Assembly: GCA_903822435.1 (NCBI GenBank)
Contig: CAIJPE010000008.1
Coordinates: forward strand, 1-49,558
Reading direction: 5' to 3'
DNA: 49,558 nt
Origin: an uncultured beta proteobacterium
GTDB lineage: Bacteria > Pseudomonadota > Gammaproteobacteria > Burkholderiales > Burkholderiaceae_C
The position numbers were made by a program, and so were the translations under genes. The notes under the pieces were generated by a model. That model searched no databases, had not been told where the DNA came from, and worked only from the letters and a program-made list of their open reading frames with translations. Of this stretch, positions 10,589-22,718 are shown piece after piece; positions within the stretch are counted from its first letter, which is position 1, and the number at the start of each line of letters is the position of its first letter.

Positions 10589-11362
10589 ATGCGCATCCTG
10601 ATCGCGAACGACGACGGCTACCTTGCACCCGGCCTGGCCGCGCTCGTCAAGGCCTGCCAAGGCCTCGGCGACATCGACGTCATCGCCCCCGAGCAGAACG
10701 CCAGCGGGACCTCCAACGCGCTGACGCTCGGCCGGCCGTTGTCGATGTTCGAGGCGCGTGGCGAACCTGTGCAGGGGTTCCGCGTGGTCAACGGCACGCC
10801 GTCGGACTGCGTGCACGTGGCCTTGACCGGCGTCCTGGGCCATCGGCCCGACCTGGTGCTGTCGGGCATCAACAACGGCGCCAACATGGGCGACGACACG
10901 CTGTATTCGGGCACCGTGGCCGCGGCCATGGAAGGCTATCTTTTCGGCGTGCCGGCCATTGCGTTCTCGCAGGCCCACAAGGGCTGGGGCGAGCTGGATG
11001 CCGCTGCGGCTGCCGCGCGCGCCATCGTCGAGCAGGTGCTGGCCAGTGCCCCGCTCGGGGGCGAGCCCTGGCTGCTGAACGTCAACATCCCCAACGTGCC
11101 GAACGCCGCCGAGCTGCCCCGCCTGGTCACGCGGCTGGGCCGCCGGCATGCCAGCGAACCCGTGATCCGGCAGCACAACCCGCGGGGCGAGCCCATCTAC
11201 TGGATCGGGCCGGCCGGCGATGCACGGGAATGCGGCGAAGGGACCGATTTCCATGCCGTGGCCCAGGGCTGCGTGTCCATCACACCCTTGCAGGTCGATC
11301 TGACGGACCATGCCCGGACGGGCCTGTGGGCCGGCCGGCTGGCTGCCGGCCGAACCGGATGA
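10589..11362 (+). CDS. surE: 5'/3'-nucleotidase SurE
   Basis: This is a 257-residue protein of normal SurE length. It starts with the family signature [16 protein letters not shown], in which Asp8 and Asp9 bind the metal. Ser39 (NASGTS) and Asn in LSGINNG complete the site; [11 protein letters not shown] is also typical. SurE removes phosphate from nucleoside monophosphates and is linked to stationary-phase survival. The start at 10589 is fixed by this signature. There is no Shine-Dalgarno sequence, and a TACAAT hexamer (10577-10582) ends 6 bases before the ATG, which suggests a leaderless transcript. It is the first gene of the surE-pcm-nlpD-rpoS group, and its stop overlaps the pcm start. 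Confidence 0.96.
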   Translation: MRILIANDDGYLAPGLAALVKACQGLGDIDVIAPEQNASGTSNALTLGRPLSMFEARGEPVQGFRVVNGTPSDCVHVALTGVLGHRPDLVLSGINNGANMGDDTLYSGTVAAAMEGYLFGVPAIAFSQAHKGWGELDAAAAAARAIVEQVLASAPLGGEPWLLNVNIPNVPNAAELPRLVTRLGRRHASEPVIRQHNPRGEPIYWIGPAGDARECGEGTDFHAVAQGCVSITPLQVDLTDHARTGLWAGRLAAGRTG

Positions 11363-12174
11363 CGCGTGCGCCGCGTTTTCCGGTCGGACTGGATCGGCTG
11401 AAGAGCGCGCCGCGTTCGGGCCCGGGCAAGGCCGGCGCGGATACCCTGCGACCTCAGGGCCCGCTTCAGCATGCCGCGCAAGACGCGGCGCGGCGCAGCC
11501 CACCCAGCGGCCTGGGGATGGATTCGGCCGCGGTGCGCCAGCGCATGGTGCAGCGCCTGTGGTCCGATGGCATCCGCCACGAGGCCTTGTTGCAGGCCTT
11601 CGGCGACGTCGAGCGGCACCGTTTCGTGGACACCGCGCTGGCCACGCAGGCCTACGAGGACACGAGCCTGCCCATCGGGCTGTCGCAGACCATCTCCAAG
11701 CCGTCGGTGGTGGCCCGCATGCTGGCTTTGCTGCTGCAAGGCGAGAAGGCCCGTGCATCGGGCCGGCTGGGGCGGGTGCTGGAAATCGGCACCGGGTGCG
11801 GTTACCAGGCCGCGTTGCTGGCCCGCCTGGGCCGGCCTGTGGTGTCGGTCGAGCGCCTGAGAGGCCTGCACGAGAAGGCCTGCGAGAACCTGGCGGCCTT
11901 GCGGGGCGGCGAACTGCAGCTCCTGCACGGCGATGGGCGCCTGGGGCATGGCCCCCGCGCACCCTACGACAGCATCGTGTCGGCGGCAGGCGGCGACGAC
12001 GTGCCGGTCGCCTGGCTCGAGCAGTTGGCCGTGGGGGGCCGCCTGGTGGCGCCCCTGCACGATCCGGCCCGGGGTGGGCAGGTCTTGCTGGTGGTCGACC
12101 GCCAGCCTGGAGGGCTCGTGCGCAGCTGGCACGACCCGGTGCATTTCGTCCCCCTAAAATCCGGAGCGGAATGA
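11359..12174 (+). CDS. pcm: Protein-L-isoaspartate O-methyltransferase
   Basis: This 271-residue enzyme uses S-adenosylmethionine to methylate isoaspartyl residues in aged proteins, the first step of their repair. Visible motifs are [17 protein letters not shown] (substrate loop, about residues 108-124), the SAM-binding motif [14 protein letters not shown] and the post-I acidic residue in VVSVER. The first 45-50 residues are a poorly conserved extension rich in Pro, Gly and Arg, longer than the E. coli enzyme. A second start at the internal Met in [13 protein letters not shown] is possible, but the ATGA overlap with surE favours 11359. Its TGA in turn overlaps the nlpD start. Confidence 0.94.
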   Translation: MTRAPRFPVGLDRLKSAPRSGPGKAGADTLRPQGPLQHAAQDAARRSPPSGLGMDSAAVRQRMVQRLWSDGIRHEALLQAFGDVERHRFVDTALATQAYEDTSLPIGLSQTISKPSVVARMLALLLQGEKARASGRLGRVLEIGTGCGYQAALLARLGRPVVSVERLRGLHEKACENLAALRGGELQLLHGDGRLGHGPRAPYDSIVSAAGGDDVPVAWLEQLAVGGRLVAPLHDPARGGQVLLVVDRQPGGLVRSWHDPVHFVPLKSGAE

Positions 12175-13145
12175 ACGCAGAACCCCTTGTCGTTGTCCGC
12201 CTGAAGGCGGTTTGTGCCCTGCTGTTGGCTTGCCTGGCGGCTGGATGTGCCTCTACCCGTCCGAGCCGGGCCCCCGTGGAAGACCGCAAGACGGCGGCGC
12301 CTGCGACGGTGCCTGTGGTCTCGCCGCCTGCTGGCGCCGCTTCTGCCGGCACTGTCGCGGCGGTCGAGGGCACCGGCGCGAAGCTGCCCCCGGGCAGCGA
12401 GAACGCGGGCAAGCCGGGCTACTACACCGTCAAGCCGGGCGACACGCTGATCCGCGTGGGTCTGGACAACGGCCAGCCCTGGCGCGATGTCGCACGCTGG
12501 AATGGCATCGACAACCCCAACCTCATCGAGGTCGGCCAGGTATTGCGCGTGGTGCCGCCTGCGGCCGATGCCAACGGGGTGGTCGCCCGGCCAGTGGTCC
12601 AGGTGGGCCGCATCGAGACCCGCCCGCTCGACCCCAAGGCGCCCGCAGCCGCATCGGCCGCCGCGGCCTCGGGCCCTGGAGCGGCTTCGTCTGCCGCTCC
12701 GGCCGCCGCGGCCCAGGTCGCAGTCCCCGCGGCCTCGGCGGCGGTGGCCGGTGCCACGGCGGCCCACGATCCCGAAGAAGAGCTGAACTGGATGTGGCCG
12801 GCCGCCGGCCCGGTGGGCACCCCGTTCGACGACAACAAGAGCAAGGGCCTGGCCATCATGGGCAAACCGGGCGACCCGGTGGTGGCTGCTGCCGATGGAC
12901 GCGTGGTGTATGCGGGGGCAGGGCTGCGCGGCTACGGTAACCTCATCATCGTCAAGCACAACGCCACGTACCTCAGCGCATACGCGCACAATCAGACCTT
13001 GTTGGTCAAGGAGGATCAGGTGGTGCGCAGAGGCCAGAAGATCGCCGAGATGGGTTCCAGCGATGCCGACCGGGTGCAGTTGCACTTCGAGATCCGCCGC
13101 CAGGGCAAGCCCATCGACCCAGCCCGCCTGCTGCCAGCCCGGTAG
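12171..13145 (+). CDS. nlpD: Lipoprotein NlpD with LysM and degenerate LytM (M23) domain
   Basis: This is a 324-residue lipoprotein. The signal peptide ends in a lipobox LAAGC (Cys near residue 25). A LysM peptidoglycan-binding domain follows (YYTVKPGDTL...GQVLRVVPP, about 84-128), then an Ala/Pro-rich linker and a C-terminal LytM domain (about 205-322: GYGNLIIVKH, YLSAYAHN, LHFEIR). The first metal ligands of active M23 enzymes (HxxxD) are replaced by SKGLAIMGKPGD, as in E. coli NlpD. It should therefore act as an activator of an N-acetylmuramoyl-L-alanine amidase at the septum rather than as a hydrolase. ATG 12171 overlaps the pcm stop by ATGA. A TAAAAT hexamer at 12155-12160 could drive nlpD-rpoS from inside pcm. 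Confidence 0.93.
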   Translation: MNAEPLVVVRLKAVCALLLACLAAGCASTRPSRAPVEDRKTAAPATVPVVSPPAGAASAGTVAAVEGTGAKLPPGSENAGKPGYYTVKPGDTLIRVGLDNGQPWRDVARWNGIDNPNLIEVGQVLRVVPPAADANGVVARPVVQVGRIETRPLDPKAPAAASAAAASGPGAASSAAPAAAAQVAVPAASAAVAGATAAHDPEEELNWMWPAAGPVGTPFDDNKSKGLAIMGKPGDPVVAAADGRVVYAGAGLRGYGNLIIVKHNATYLSAYAHNQTLLVKEDQVVRRGQKIAEMGSSDADRVQLHFEIRRQGKPIDPARLLPAR

Positions 13146-13172
13146 CGGGCCCAGGAACGAAGCAGGGCGGGC

Positions 13173-14258
13173 ATGGTCAAGCGAGGCGCGATGCCCGGCA
13201 GACCGGCCCAGGCCGAGGCCCAGCGAATGGCCTGGCTGGCACGCCGGGTGATCGAGACCCTGGACCACATCGGCGGCCCCGCGGTGCGGCTGCACGCCCC
13301 GCAGGCCCTGCCGGATGCCCTGGATGATCCGGTGGCTGCGCTGGCCGATGGGGCCGATGCGGGCGACGAGCCCCCTCAGGCCCCGACCGAAGACTTCTCC
13401 GCAGGTGACGCGGACCCCGGGAACAGCCTGCAGAGCTATCTGCGCGACATCCGTCGCGCGCCACTGCTGACAGCCGAGCAGGAGCACGAGACGGCCCTCC
13501 TGGTCCGTGCCGGCGATTTCGAGGCCCGCCAGCGCATGATCGAGCGCAACCTGCGCCTGGTGGTGAGCATCGCCAAACGCTATGCCGGGCGCGGGCTGCC
13601 GATGATCGACCTGATCGAAGAAGGCAACCTCGGGCTGATGCACGCCATCGGCAAGTTCCAGCCCGAGCGCGGCTTCCGTTTCTCCACCTACGCCTCGTGG
13701 TGGATCCGCCATGCGGTGGAACGCTCGCTGATGCACCAGGCCCGGTTGATCCGCCTGCCCGTGCACGTGCTGCGCGAACTGGCCGGCGTGCAGCGCACGC
13801 GGCGTGCGCTGGAGGCCCGTCACGATGGCTGCCAGGCCGTCACGGCCGAAGGCATCGCGGCCGAACTCCATCGCCCGACAGCCGAAGTGGCGGCCCTGCT
13901 GCACCTGGCGCAACCGCCGGCCTCGCTGGACGTGCCCGTCGACCGGTACGGCGCTGATGGGGGCGAATCGTTGCTGGAGCAGGTGGCCGACGACCACTGC
14001 ATCGACCCCGAGGAATTGCTGCTGTCCGATGAGGCGCAGCACCTGTTGGCGGGCGGCATGGCCGAGCTCAGCCCGCGTGAACGCGAAGTGCTGGTTGGAC
14101 GCTACGGCCTGCACGGCCGCGAGCCGCAGACCCTGAACGACCTGGCCGCGCAACTGCAACTGACCCGCGAGCGGGTGCGGCAGATCCAGCAGGAGGCACT
14201 GCTGAAACTGCGCAAGGGCCTGGCCCGCCACGGCGTGGATCGCGATTCGCTGTTCTGA
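13173..14258 (+). CDS. rpoS: RNA polymerase sigma factor RpoS
   Basis: This is a 361-residue sigma-70 family factor. Region 1.2/2 starts at SLQSYLRDIRRAPLLTAEQE (about residue 86). Region 2 has RNLRLVVSIAKRYAGRG, DLIEEGNLGLMHAIGKF and FRFSTYASWWIRHAVERS. Region 3 has RLPVHV. Region 4 has LSPREREVLVGRYG and LTRERVRQIQQEALLKLR. The lack of a long region 1.1, the length and the position behind nlpD identify it as the stationary-phase sigma factor rather than RpoD. The N-terminal 80 residues are variable and acidic. Start ATG 13173 follows an AGGGCGGG stretch; ATG 13191 would trim six residues. It lies 27 bases after nlpD and is probably co-transcribed and also driven by promoters inside nlpD or pcm. 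Confidence 0.95.
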   Translation: MVKRGAMPGRPAQAEAQRMAWLARRVIETLDHIGGPAVRLHAPQALPDALDDPVAALADGADAGDEPPQAPTEDFSAGDADPGNSLQSYLRDIRRAPLLTAEQEHETALLVRAGDFEARQRMIERNLRLVVSIAKRYAGRGLPMIDLIEEGNLGLMHAIGKFQPERGFRFSTYASWWIRHAVERSLMHQARLIRLPVHVLRELAGVQRTRRALEARHDGCQAVTAEGIAAELHRPTAEVAALLHLAQPPASLDVPVDRYGADGGESLLEQVADDHCIDPEELLLSDEAQHLLAGGMAELSPREREVLVGRYGLHGREPQTLNDLAAQLQLTRERVRQIQQEALLKLRKGLARHGVDRDSLF

Positions 14259-14298
14259 AGGCCGCGCCCTCGCAGCGGCATGCGGATAATCCGCGGTC

Positions 14299-15654
14299 AT
14301 GACGAGCGGATATGAATGGCTCGAGGTCGAATCGCTCGACCTCGAAGCGCAAGGCGTGGCCCACCGTGCCGACGGCAAGGTGGTGTTCATCGAAGGGGCC
14401 TTGCCCGGCGAGCGCGTGCAGGTGCAGGTGTCGCGCAAGAAGAATCAGTGGGAGCAGGGCCAGATGACGGCCTTGTCCCGCGAGAGTTCCCAGCGCGTGC
14501 GGCCTGCGTGCCCGCACTTCGGGCTGCATGCGGGGGCCTGCGGTGGCTGCAAGATGCAGCACCTGCACCCTGCCGCCCAGGTGGCCGTGAAACAACGGGT
14601 GCTGGAAGACAACCTCTGGCATCTGGCCAAGGTCAAGGCCGACCGGCTGCTGCGGCCCATCGAAGGCCCGGCCTGGGGCTACCGCGACCGGGCGCGCCTG
14701 TCGGTGCGCTACGTGGCCAAGAAGGGCGTGGTGCTGATCGGCTTCCATGAGCGCAAGTCGCGCTACGTGGCCGACATGCAGTCCTGCGCCGTGCTCTCAC
14801 CCCAGGTCAGCGCCATGCTGATGCCGCTGCGCGACCTGATCGGCGGCATGGACCAGCGCGACCGCCTGCCGCAGATCGAACTGGCGGCGGGCGATGCCGT
14901 CACGGCCCTGGTGCTGCGCCACCTCGAGCCGCTGACCCCGGCAGACGCCGCGCGCCTGCGCGCCTTCGGCAGCGAGCACGGCGTGCAGTGGTGGTTGCAG
15001 CCCAAGGGGCCCGACACGGTGCACCTGCTGGAAGAAGGCGGCCCGGCGCTGTCCTATCGGCTGCCCGAGTACGGCATCACCATGCCCTTCAAGCCCACCG
15101 ACTTCACGCAGGTCAACGCACACATCAACCGCGTGCTGGTCGACCGCGCGGTGCGCATGCTCGACCCGCAGCCCGGCGAGCGCGTCCTGGACTGGTTCTG
15201 CGGCCTGGGCAACTTCACGCTGCCACTGGCCACCCGGGCGCGCGAAGTGCTGGGCATCGAAGGCAGCCAGACGCTGGTGGACCGGGCCGCTGCCAACGCG
15301 AAGTTGAACGGGCTGGCGGCCAAGACCCGGTTCCTGGCACGCGACCTTTTCACCTTGACGGCCGACGAGTTGCAGGCCCTGGGCCCTGCTGACGCCTGGC
15401 TGGTGGACCCGCCGCGCGAAGGCGCCTTCGCCCTGGCCAAGGCCCTGGCCGACCTGAAGGGCCCGGAAAGCAAAGCGCCCTGGGCAGGCCCAAGGCGCAT
15501 CGTGTATGTCAGCTGCAACCCGGCCACGTTGGCCCGGGATGCGGGCCTGATCGTTCACCAGGCCGGTTATCGCTGCAGCCTGGCCGGGGTGGTGAACATG
15601 TTTCCTCACACCGCCCACGTCGAGAGCATGGCCGTCTTCGACCGAGACGACTGA
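14299..15654 (+). CDS. rlmD: 23S rRNA (uracil-1939-C5)-methyltransferase RlmD
   Basis: This is a 451-residue SAM-dependent rRNA methyltransferase. An N-terminal TRAM domain (about 4-62: [24 protein letters not shown]) binds RNA. The iron-sulfur cysteine cluster is [19 protein letters not shown] plus a later Cys in MQSCAVLS. The catalytic part has [14 protein letters not shown] (SAM site) and the nucleophile in [12 protein letters not shown], with the proton-abstracting Glu in the C-terminal HVESM motif. A GATAAT hexamer (14285-14290) ends 8 bases before the ATG and there is no Shine-Dalgarno sequence, so a leaderless mRNA is possible. It follows rpoS by 40 bases and converges on the Bax-inhibitor gene. 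Confidence 0.95.
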   Translation: MTSGYEWLEVESLDLEAQGVAHRADGKVVFIEGALPGERVQVQVSRKKNQWEQGQMTALSRESSQRVRPACPHFGLHAGACGGCKMQHLHPAAQVAVKQRVLEDNLWHLAKVKADRLLRPIEGPAWGYRDRARLSVRYVAKKGVVLIGFHERKSRYVADMQSCAVLSPQVSAMLMPLRDLIGGMDQRDRLPQIELAAGDAVTALVLRHLEPLTPADAARLRAFGSEHGVQWWLQPKGPDTVHLLEEGGPALSYRLPEYGITMPFKPTDFTQVNAHINRVLVDRAVRMLDPQPGERVLDWFCGLGNFTLPLATRAREVLGIEGSQTLVDRAAANAKLNGLAAKTRFLARDLFTLTADELQALGPADAWLVDPPREGAFALAKALADLKGPESKAPWAGPRRIVYVSCNPATLARDAGLIVHQAGYRCSLAGVVNMFPHTAHVESMAVFDRDD

Positions 15655-15687
15655 GCGCTCTGCTCGCCCGCCCCGATCCCTCAGACA

Positions 15688-15758
15688 GACGCCGAGGAAC
15701 CGGCTCCGCCGGCCCTCTGGCGTCGTTCCCTCGAGGGGGAAGCAGCTTGGCCCTGCGG
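15688..15758. repeat. Intergenic hairpin-rich repeat between convergent genes
   Basis: Between rlmD and the convergent Bax-inhibitor gene lies a nested inverted repeat: outer arms GACGCC/GGCGTC (15688-15693, 15719-15724) and inner arms CCGGC/GCCGG. A palindromic TTCCCTCGAGGGGGAA follows. It has the look of the GC-rich intergenic repeats common in Comamonadaceae genomes and may act as a bidirectional terminator, although no T tract is present. Confidence 0.5.
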
Positions 15759-15765
15759 GGCGGTC

Positions 15766-16461
15766 TTAATCCCTGTCGCCGCCGAAGATGCCGAGGATGG
15801 CCAGCAGGTTCGAGAAGACGTTGTACAGGCTCAGGTACACGCCCAGCGTGGCCGTGATGTAGTTGGTCTCCTCGCCCGTCTGCACGCGCTTCAGGTCGAC
15901 CAGGATGAAGGCCGAGAAGATGCCGATGGCCAGCACCGACAGGGTGATCATCAAGGCGCTGCTCTGGATGAACATATTGGCCAGGCCCGCGATCAGCAGC
16001 AGGATCACTCCGATGAACAGGAACTTGCCCATCGAGCCCAGGTCGCGCTTGATCACGGTGGTGAGCGTGGCCATGCCGAAGAAGATCGCGCCCGTGCCGC
16101 CGAAGGCCATCATGATCAGGCTACCGCCGTTCTTGAAGCCCAGCACCACGCCGATCAGGCGCGCCAGCATCAGGCCCATGAAGAACGTGAAGCCCAGCAG
16201 GATGGGCACGCCGGCGGCCGAGTCCTTGGTCCTTTCGATGGCGAACATGAAGCCCATGGCGCCCACCATGAACACCACCAGGCCGATGCCCGGCGTCAGG
16301 AAGTGGGTCAGCCCGCTGGCCACGCCCACCCAGGCGCCAAGCACCGTGGGAACCATCGAAAGAGCCAGCAACCAATAGGTGTTACGCAGCACCCGGTTGC
16401 GCTGGTCGGCCAGCGAGCCGCCGGCTGCGGAGCCCGGGTAGTTCTGCACAATCTGGGTCAT
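15766..16461 (-). CDS. Bax inhibitor-1 family membrane protein (YccA/YbhL type)
   Basis: This 231-residue integral membrane protein has seven hydrophobic segments from about residue 30 to 222. Typical elements are RNTYWLLALSMVPTVLGAWVG near the start, FFMGLMLARLIG in the middle and the conserved end VDLKRVQTGEETNYITATLGVYLSLYNVFSNLLAILG, whose acidic pair forms the pH-sensing latch in BI-1 proteins. YccA of E. coli binds FtsH and slows its action on SecY; that link is family knowledge, though ftsH lies on the same segment 8 kb away. A GGAGG ribosome site precedes the ATG. Upstream on the minus strand are TTGACA (16538-16533) and TAGAAT (16512-16507), 20 bases apart, a long but possible promoter. 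Confidence 0.92.
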   Translation of the reverse strand: MTQIVQNYPGSAAGGSLADQRNRVLRNTYWLLALSMVPTVLGAWVGVASGLTHFLTPGIGLVVFMVGAMGFMFAIERTKDSAAGVPILLGFTFFMGLMLARLIGVVLGFKNGGSLIMMAFGGTGAIFFGMATLTTVIKRDLGSMGKFLFIGVILLLIAGLANMFIQSSALMITLSVLAIGIFSAFILVDLKRVQTGEETNYITATLGVYLSLYNVFSNLLAILGIFGGDRD

Positions 16462-16589
16462 GAAACCTCCATGGTGGGGTGAGACGCGGTTGGAGCGTCA
16501 AAGCGTATTCTAGGTTCCCTTGTCCTGGACAGTGTCAAAACCCCAGGCCGGATGCGAACATCGGCACGGTCCCGGGTTATCGTTGCGGC

Positions 16590-16997
16590 ATGAAGACCAA
16601 ACCAACCCTGACCCTGCAGGACGTGCGCGCGGTGGCCGCTGCCGCCGAAGCCGAAGCCAATGCCCACCACTGGGCCGTGACCCTGGCCATCGTCGATGAC
16701 GGCGGCCACCTGCTGTGGCTGCAGCGGCTGGACGGCGCAGCCCCCATCTCGGCCGAGATCGCGCCGGCCAAGGCCCGCACGGCGGCCGTGGGCCGACGTG
16801 AGAGCAAGGTCTACGAAGACATGATCAACCAGGGCCGCACCTCGTTCCTCAGCGCGCCGGCGCTTCAGGGCATGCTGGAAGGCGGCGTGCCCATCATGGC
16901 CGAAGGGCAGTGCATCGGCGCGGTGGGCGTGAGCGGCGTGAAGTCCAGCGAAGACGCCCAGATCGCCCGGGCCGGCATCGCAGCCCTCGGGCTCTGA
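16590..16997 (+). CDS. GlcG/HbpS-type heme-binding family protein
   Basis: This 135-residue protein is a single GlcG/HbpS domain (former DUF336): LTLQDVRAVAAAAEAEANAH, VTLAIVDDGGHLLWLQRLDGA, IAPAKARTAAVGR, then GGVPIMAEGQCIGAVGVSGVKSSEDAQIARAG. It has no signal peptide, so it is cytoplasmic. Members bind heme or cobalamin-like cofactors or occur beside glycolate and alcohol dehydrogenases; the actual ligand here is unknown. Start ATG 16590 fits the domain start. No Shine-Dalgarno sequence is visible, and a TATCGT hexamer of the TANNNT type ends 6 bases upstream, another possible leaderless gene. It is divergent from the Bax-inhibitor gene. Confidence 0.88.
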   Translation: MKTKPTLTLQDVRAVAAAAEAEANAHHWAVTLAIVDDGGHLLWLQRLDGAAPISAEIAPAKARTAAVGRRESKVYEDMINQGRTSFLSAPALQGMLEGGVPIMAEGQCIGAVGVSGVKSSEDAQIARAGIAALGL

Positions 16998-17021
16998 CCC
17001 GACTGCTTGGGGCCCTGAGGA

Positions 17022-17050
17022 GCCCATTTCAGCCCTGGGCCCGATATACT
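17022..17050 (+). promoter_or_regulatory. Candidate carA promoter
   Basis: A good -10 box TATACT lies at 17045-17050. The -35 region (about 17022-17027) is weak. Transcription from here gives a leader of about 160 bases before carA, long enough for control by pyrimidines or arginine, but I see no recognisable attenuator or ARG box. Confidence 0.4.
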
Positions 17051-17217
17051 CCGGCGGTTTACCCGAATACAGCGCCCCGCTGCGAGCCGCCCGCTCGCGA
17101 CCGGACCCGCGATGACCTGGCCAGTCCCCTTCGATGGGGGATGCGACGCACGTCGGTGCCGTCATCCGGGCGGTCCGACTGGTCTGGTGCCGGGGAGCGC
17201 GCACACCGGAGGATTTC

Positions 17218-18384
17218 TTGCCGTCTGCTGATTTGCTGCCCGAACTCCCGCCTGCCCTGCTGGCGCTGGCCGATGGCACCGTCTTTACCGGCCACTCGGT
17301 CGGCGCCCTGGGCCATACAGTCGGCGAGGTGGTGTTCAACACCGCCATGACGGGCTACCAGGAGATCCTCACCGATCCCAGCTACTGCCGCCAGTTGGTC
17401 ACGCTGACCTGCCCGCACATCGGCAACGTGGGTGTGAACCCCGAAGACGCCGAAGCCGGCCGCGTTCACGCCGCAGGTCTGATCGTCAAGGACGTCTCGC
17501 TGCGGGTTTCCAACTTCCGCGCCACGCAGTCGCTGCCGGCCTACTTGCAGGCCGAAGGCACGGTGGCCATCGCCGGCGTGGACACCCGACGCCTCACCCG
17601 CCTCCTGCGCACCACGGGCGCACAGAATGGCTGCATCACGGCCTTCGCCGTGGGCCACCGCGTGAGCCCGGCCGAGGTGCAGTCCGCCGTGGCCCGCGCC
17701 CAGTCCGCGCCGTCAATGGCCGGCCTGGATCTGGCCAAGGTGGTGTCGGCCACCGAGCCCTACGAATGGACCGAGACCGAGTGGCAACTCGGTGCCGGCA
17801 CGGGCCACCAACGCGCCCCGGTTCACCACGTGGTGGCCTATGACTTCGGCGTCAAGCGCAACATCCTGCGCATGCTGGCCAGCCGCGGCTGCCGCGTCAC
17901 GGTGGTGCCGGCGCAGACGCCCGCCAGCGAGGTGCGCAAGCTGGGTGCGGATGGCGTGTTCCTGAGCAACGGCCCGGGCGACCCTGAACCCTGCGGCTAC
18001 GCCATCGAGGCGGCACGCGAGCTGATCGACAGCGGCCTGCCCACCTTCGGCATCTGCCTGGGCCACCAGATCATGGCGCTGGCCTCGGGCGGGCGCACCT
18101 TCAAGATGAAGTTCGGCCACCACGGCGCCAACCACCCCGTGAAGGACCTGGACAGCGGCCGCGTGAGCATCACCAGCCAGAACCACGGCTTCGCGGTGGA
18201 CGCCGCCAGCCTGCCTGCCAGCTTGCGGCCCACGCACGTGTCGCTGTTCGACGGCACCCTGCAGGGCCTGGCCCGCACCGACCGCCCTGCCTTCTGCTTC
18301 CAGGGCCACCCCGAGGCCAGTCCCGGCCCGCACGACATCGGTTATCTCTTCGACCGGTTCACCTCGCTGATGAAGAGCCACTGA
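17218..18384 (+). CDS. carA: Carbamoyl-phosphate synthase small subunit (glutaminase)
   Basis: This is a 388-residue glutamine amidotransferase subunit that hydrolyses glutamine and feeds ammonia to CarB for carbamoyl phosphate, the precursor of arginine and pyrimidines. The N-terminal domain has the family sequences [32 protein letters not shown] and CPHIGNVG. The class I amidotransferase domain has SNGPGDP, the nucleophile Cys in FGICLGHQ, and the His/Glu pair in [12 protein letters not shown] chose a TTG start at 17218 because GGAGGA lies 4 bases upstream and the homologous N-terminus begins near here. The frame remains open to an ATG at 17134 that lacks a ribosome site. CarB follows after one base. 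Confidence 0.95.
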   Translation: MPSADLLPELPPALLALADGTVFTGHSVGALGHTVGEVVFNTAMTGYQEILTDPSYCRQLVTLTCPHIGNVGVNPEDAEAGRVHAAGLIVKDVSLRVSNFRATQSLPAYLQAEGTVAIAGVDTRRLTRLLRTTGAQNGCITAFAVGHRVSPAEVQSAVARAQSAPSMAGLDLAKVVSATEPYEWTETEWQLGAGTGHQRAPVHHVVAYDFGVKRNILRMLASRGCRVTVVPAQTPASEVRKLGADGVFLSNGPGDPEPCGYAIEAARELIDSGLPTFGICLGHQIMALASGGRTFKMKFGHHGANHPVKDLDSGRVSITSQNHGFAVDAASLPASLRPTHVSLFDGTLQGLARTDRPAFCFQGHPEASPGPHDIGYLFDRFTSLMKSH

Positions 18385-18385
18385 G

Positions 18386-21661
<3,276 letters not shown>

Positions 21662-21677
21662 ACTTTGCCTCCGCCGA

Positions 21678-21715
21678 TCCGCCGCAGGCCGCCCCGAACG
21701 GGCTCCTGCGGCGGA
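21678..21715 (+). terminator. Strong hairpin between carB and greA
   Basis: The arms TCCGCCGCAGG (21678-21688) and CCTGCGGCGGA (21705-21715) pair perfectly over 11 bp, with a further GCCC/GGGC stem in the loop. No T tract follows, so it may be a weak or Rho-assisted terminator or an RNA-processing and stability element separating carAB from greA. Confidence 0.5.
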
Positions 21716-21765
21716 GTCGCTTCAGCCCGATCCCCGAACCGTTTCGAACCCCGAGCCCTGCACCC

Positions 21766-22242
21766 ATGGTCACCATCCCCCTCACCCGGCGCGGCGCCGA
21801 AAAGCTGAAGACCGAACTGCACCAGCTCAAGTCGGTCGAGCGGCACGCCGTCATCCAGGCCATCTCCGAGGCACGTGCACAGGGCGACCTGTCCGAGAAC
21901 GCCGAATACGAGGCTGCCAAGGACAAGCAGGGCTTCATCGAAGGGCGCATCAAGGAGCTCGAGTCCAAGCTCGCGGCCGCGCAGGTCATCGAGCCCTCCA
22001 CGCTGGACGCCGAGGGCAAGGTGGTCTTCGGCTCCACGGTCGACCTGGAAGACGAAGACAGCGGCAACAAGGTCACCTACCAGATCGTGGGCGACGACGA
22101 GGCCGACCTCAAGCTGGGCCTGATCTCCATCAGCAGCCCCATTGCGCGGGCCCTCATCGGCAAGGAAGGCGGCGATGTGGCCGAGGTCCAGGCCCCCGGC
22201 GGCGTGCGGCGCTGGGAGATCGTGGACGTGCGCTACGTCTGA
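21766..22242 (+). CDS. greA: Transcription elongation factor GreA
   Basis: This is a 158-residue protein of usual length. Residues 1-75 form the coiled-coil that enters the RNA polymerase secondary channel, with the acidic tip in ARAQGDLSENAEYEAAKDKQ (DLSENAEYE is the GreA signature). The C-terminal FKBP-like domain includes VVFGSTVDLEDEDSG and SISSPIARALIGKEGGD. GreA stimulates cleavage of backtracked transcripts. Start ATG 21766 is fixed by the family N-terminus (IPLTRRGAEKLKTELH). It lies downstream of carB beyond a hairpin, and its stop shares one base with the following DUF4149 gene start (TGATG), so the two are translationally coupled. Confidence 0.97.
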   Translation: MVTIPLTRRGAEKLKTELHQLKSVERHAVIQAISEARAQGDLSENAEYEAAKDKQGFIEGRIKELESKLAAAQVIEPSTLDAEGKVVFGSTVDLEDEDSGNKVTYQIVGDDEADLKLGLISISSPIARALIGKEGGDVAEVQAPGGVRRWEIVDVRYV

Positions 22243-22718
22243 TGCCTGCCCTGGAGCGAACGCGCGGCATCGGGCTGGCGCTCGACCGTTTCAGGCGTCT
22301 CTTGCCGGCGCTGTGGGCCGGCTGGCTGCTGTGCGTGGCCCTGCTGGCCACGCCGGCTGCTTTCGCCACCCTGGAGCGTGCCGTGGCGGGCCGCACGGCC
22401 GGCCGCATGCTGGCGCAAGAGGCCTACACCCGCCTGGCCCTGGCGGTGCTCTTGCTGATCCTGGAACGGGTTGCGGCGCGGCAGGCGGCACAGGCAGGGC
22501 TGCCGCACCCTGCGCTGGGGGCAGGCGTCATCCTCACCGCAGGGGCGCTTTTCTGCACGGTGGCAGGCTACTTTGCCGTGCAGCCGATGATGGCCGCAGC
22601 CCGCGAAGGGCAGGGCCCCTTGAGCTTCGGCCAACTGCACGCCGTCAGTGCTGCCTTCTTCATCGTGAAGGCAGCCCTGGTGGCCGCACTCGCGTGGCGC
22701 GGCACGCAGACGGCCTAG
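22242..22718 (+). CDS. DUF4149 family membrane protein
   Basis: This 158-residue protein has four predicted membrane helices (about 18-45, 66-82, 93-116, 132-153). The N-terminus LPALWAGWLLCVALLATPAAFATLERAVAGRTAGRML is characteristic of the DUF4149 family (related to TMEM205), which has no known function. The ATG overlaps the greA stop (TGATG), so expression follows greA. At its 3' end it overlaps the convergent yhbY gene by four bases; both TAG stops are read from the palindrome CTAG. Confidence 0.85.
   Translation: MPALERTRGIGLALDRFRRLLPALWAGWLLCVALLATPAAFATLERAVAGRTAGRMLAQEAYTRLALAVLLLILERVAARQAAQAGLPHPALGAGVILTAGALFCTVAGYFAVQPMMAAAREGQGPLSFGQLHAVSAAFFIVKAALVAALAWRGTQTA

Noticed and set aside
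17134..17217. Upstream ATG start for carA
   Set aside because: No ribosome site, and the strong GGAGGA before TTG 17218 matches the family N-terminus better.
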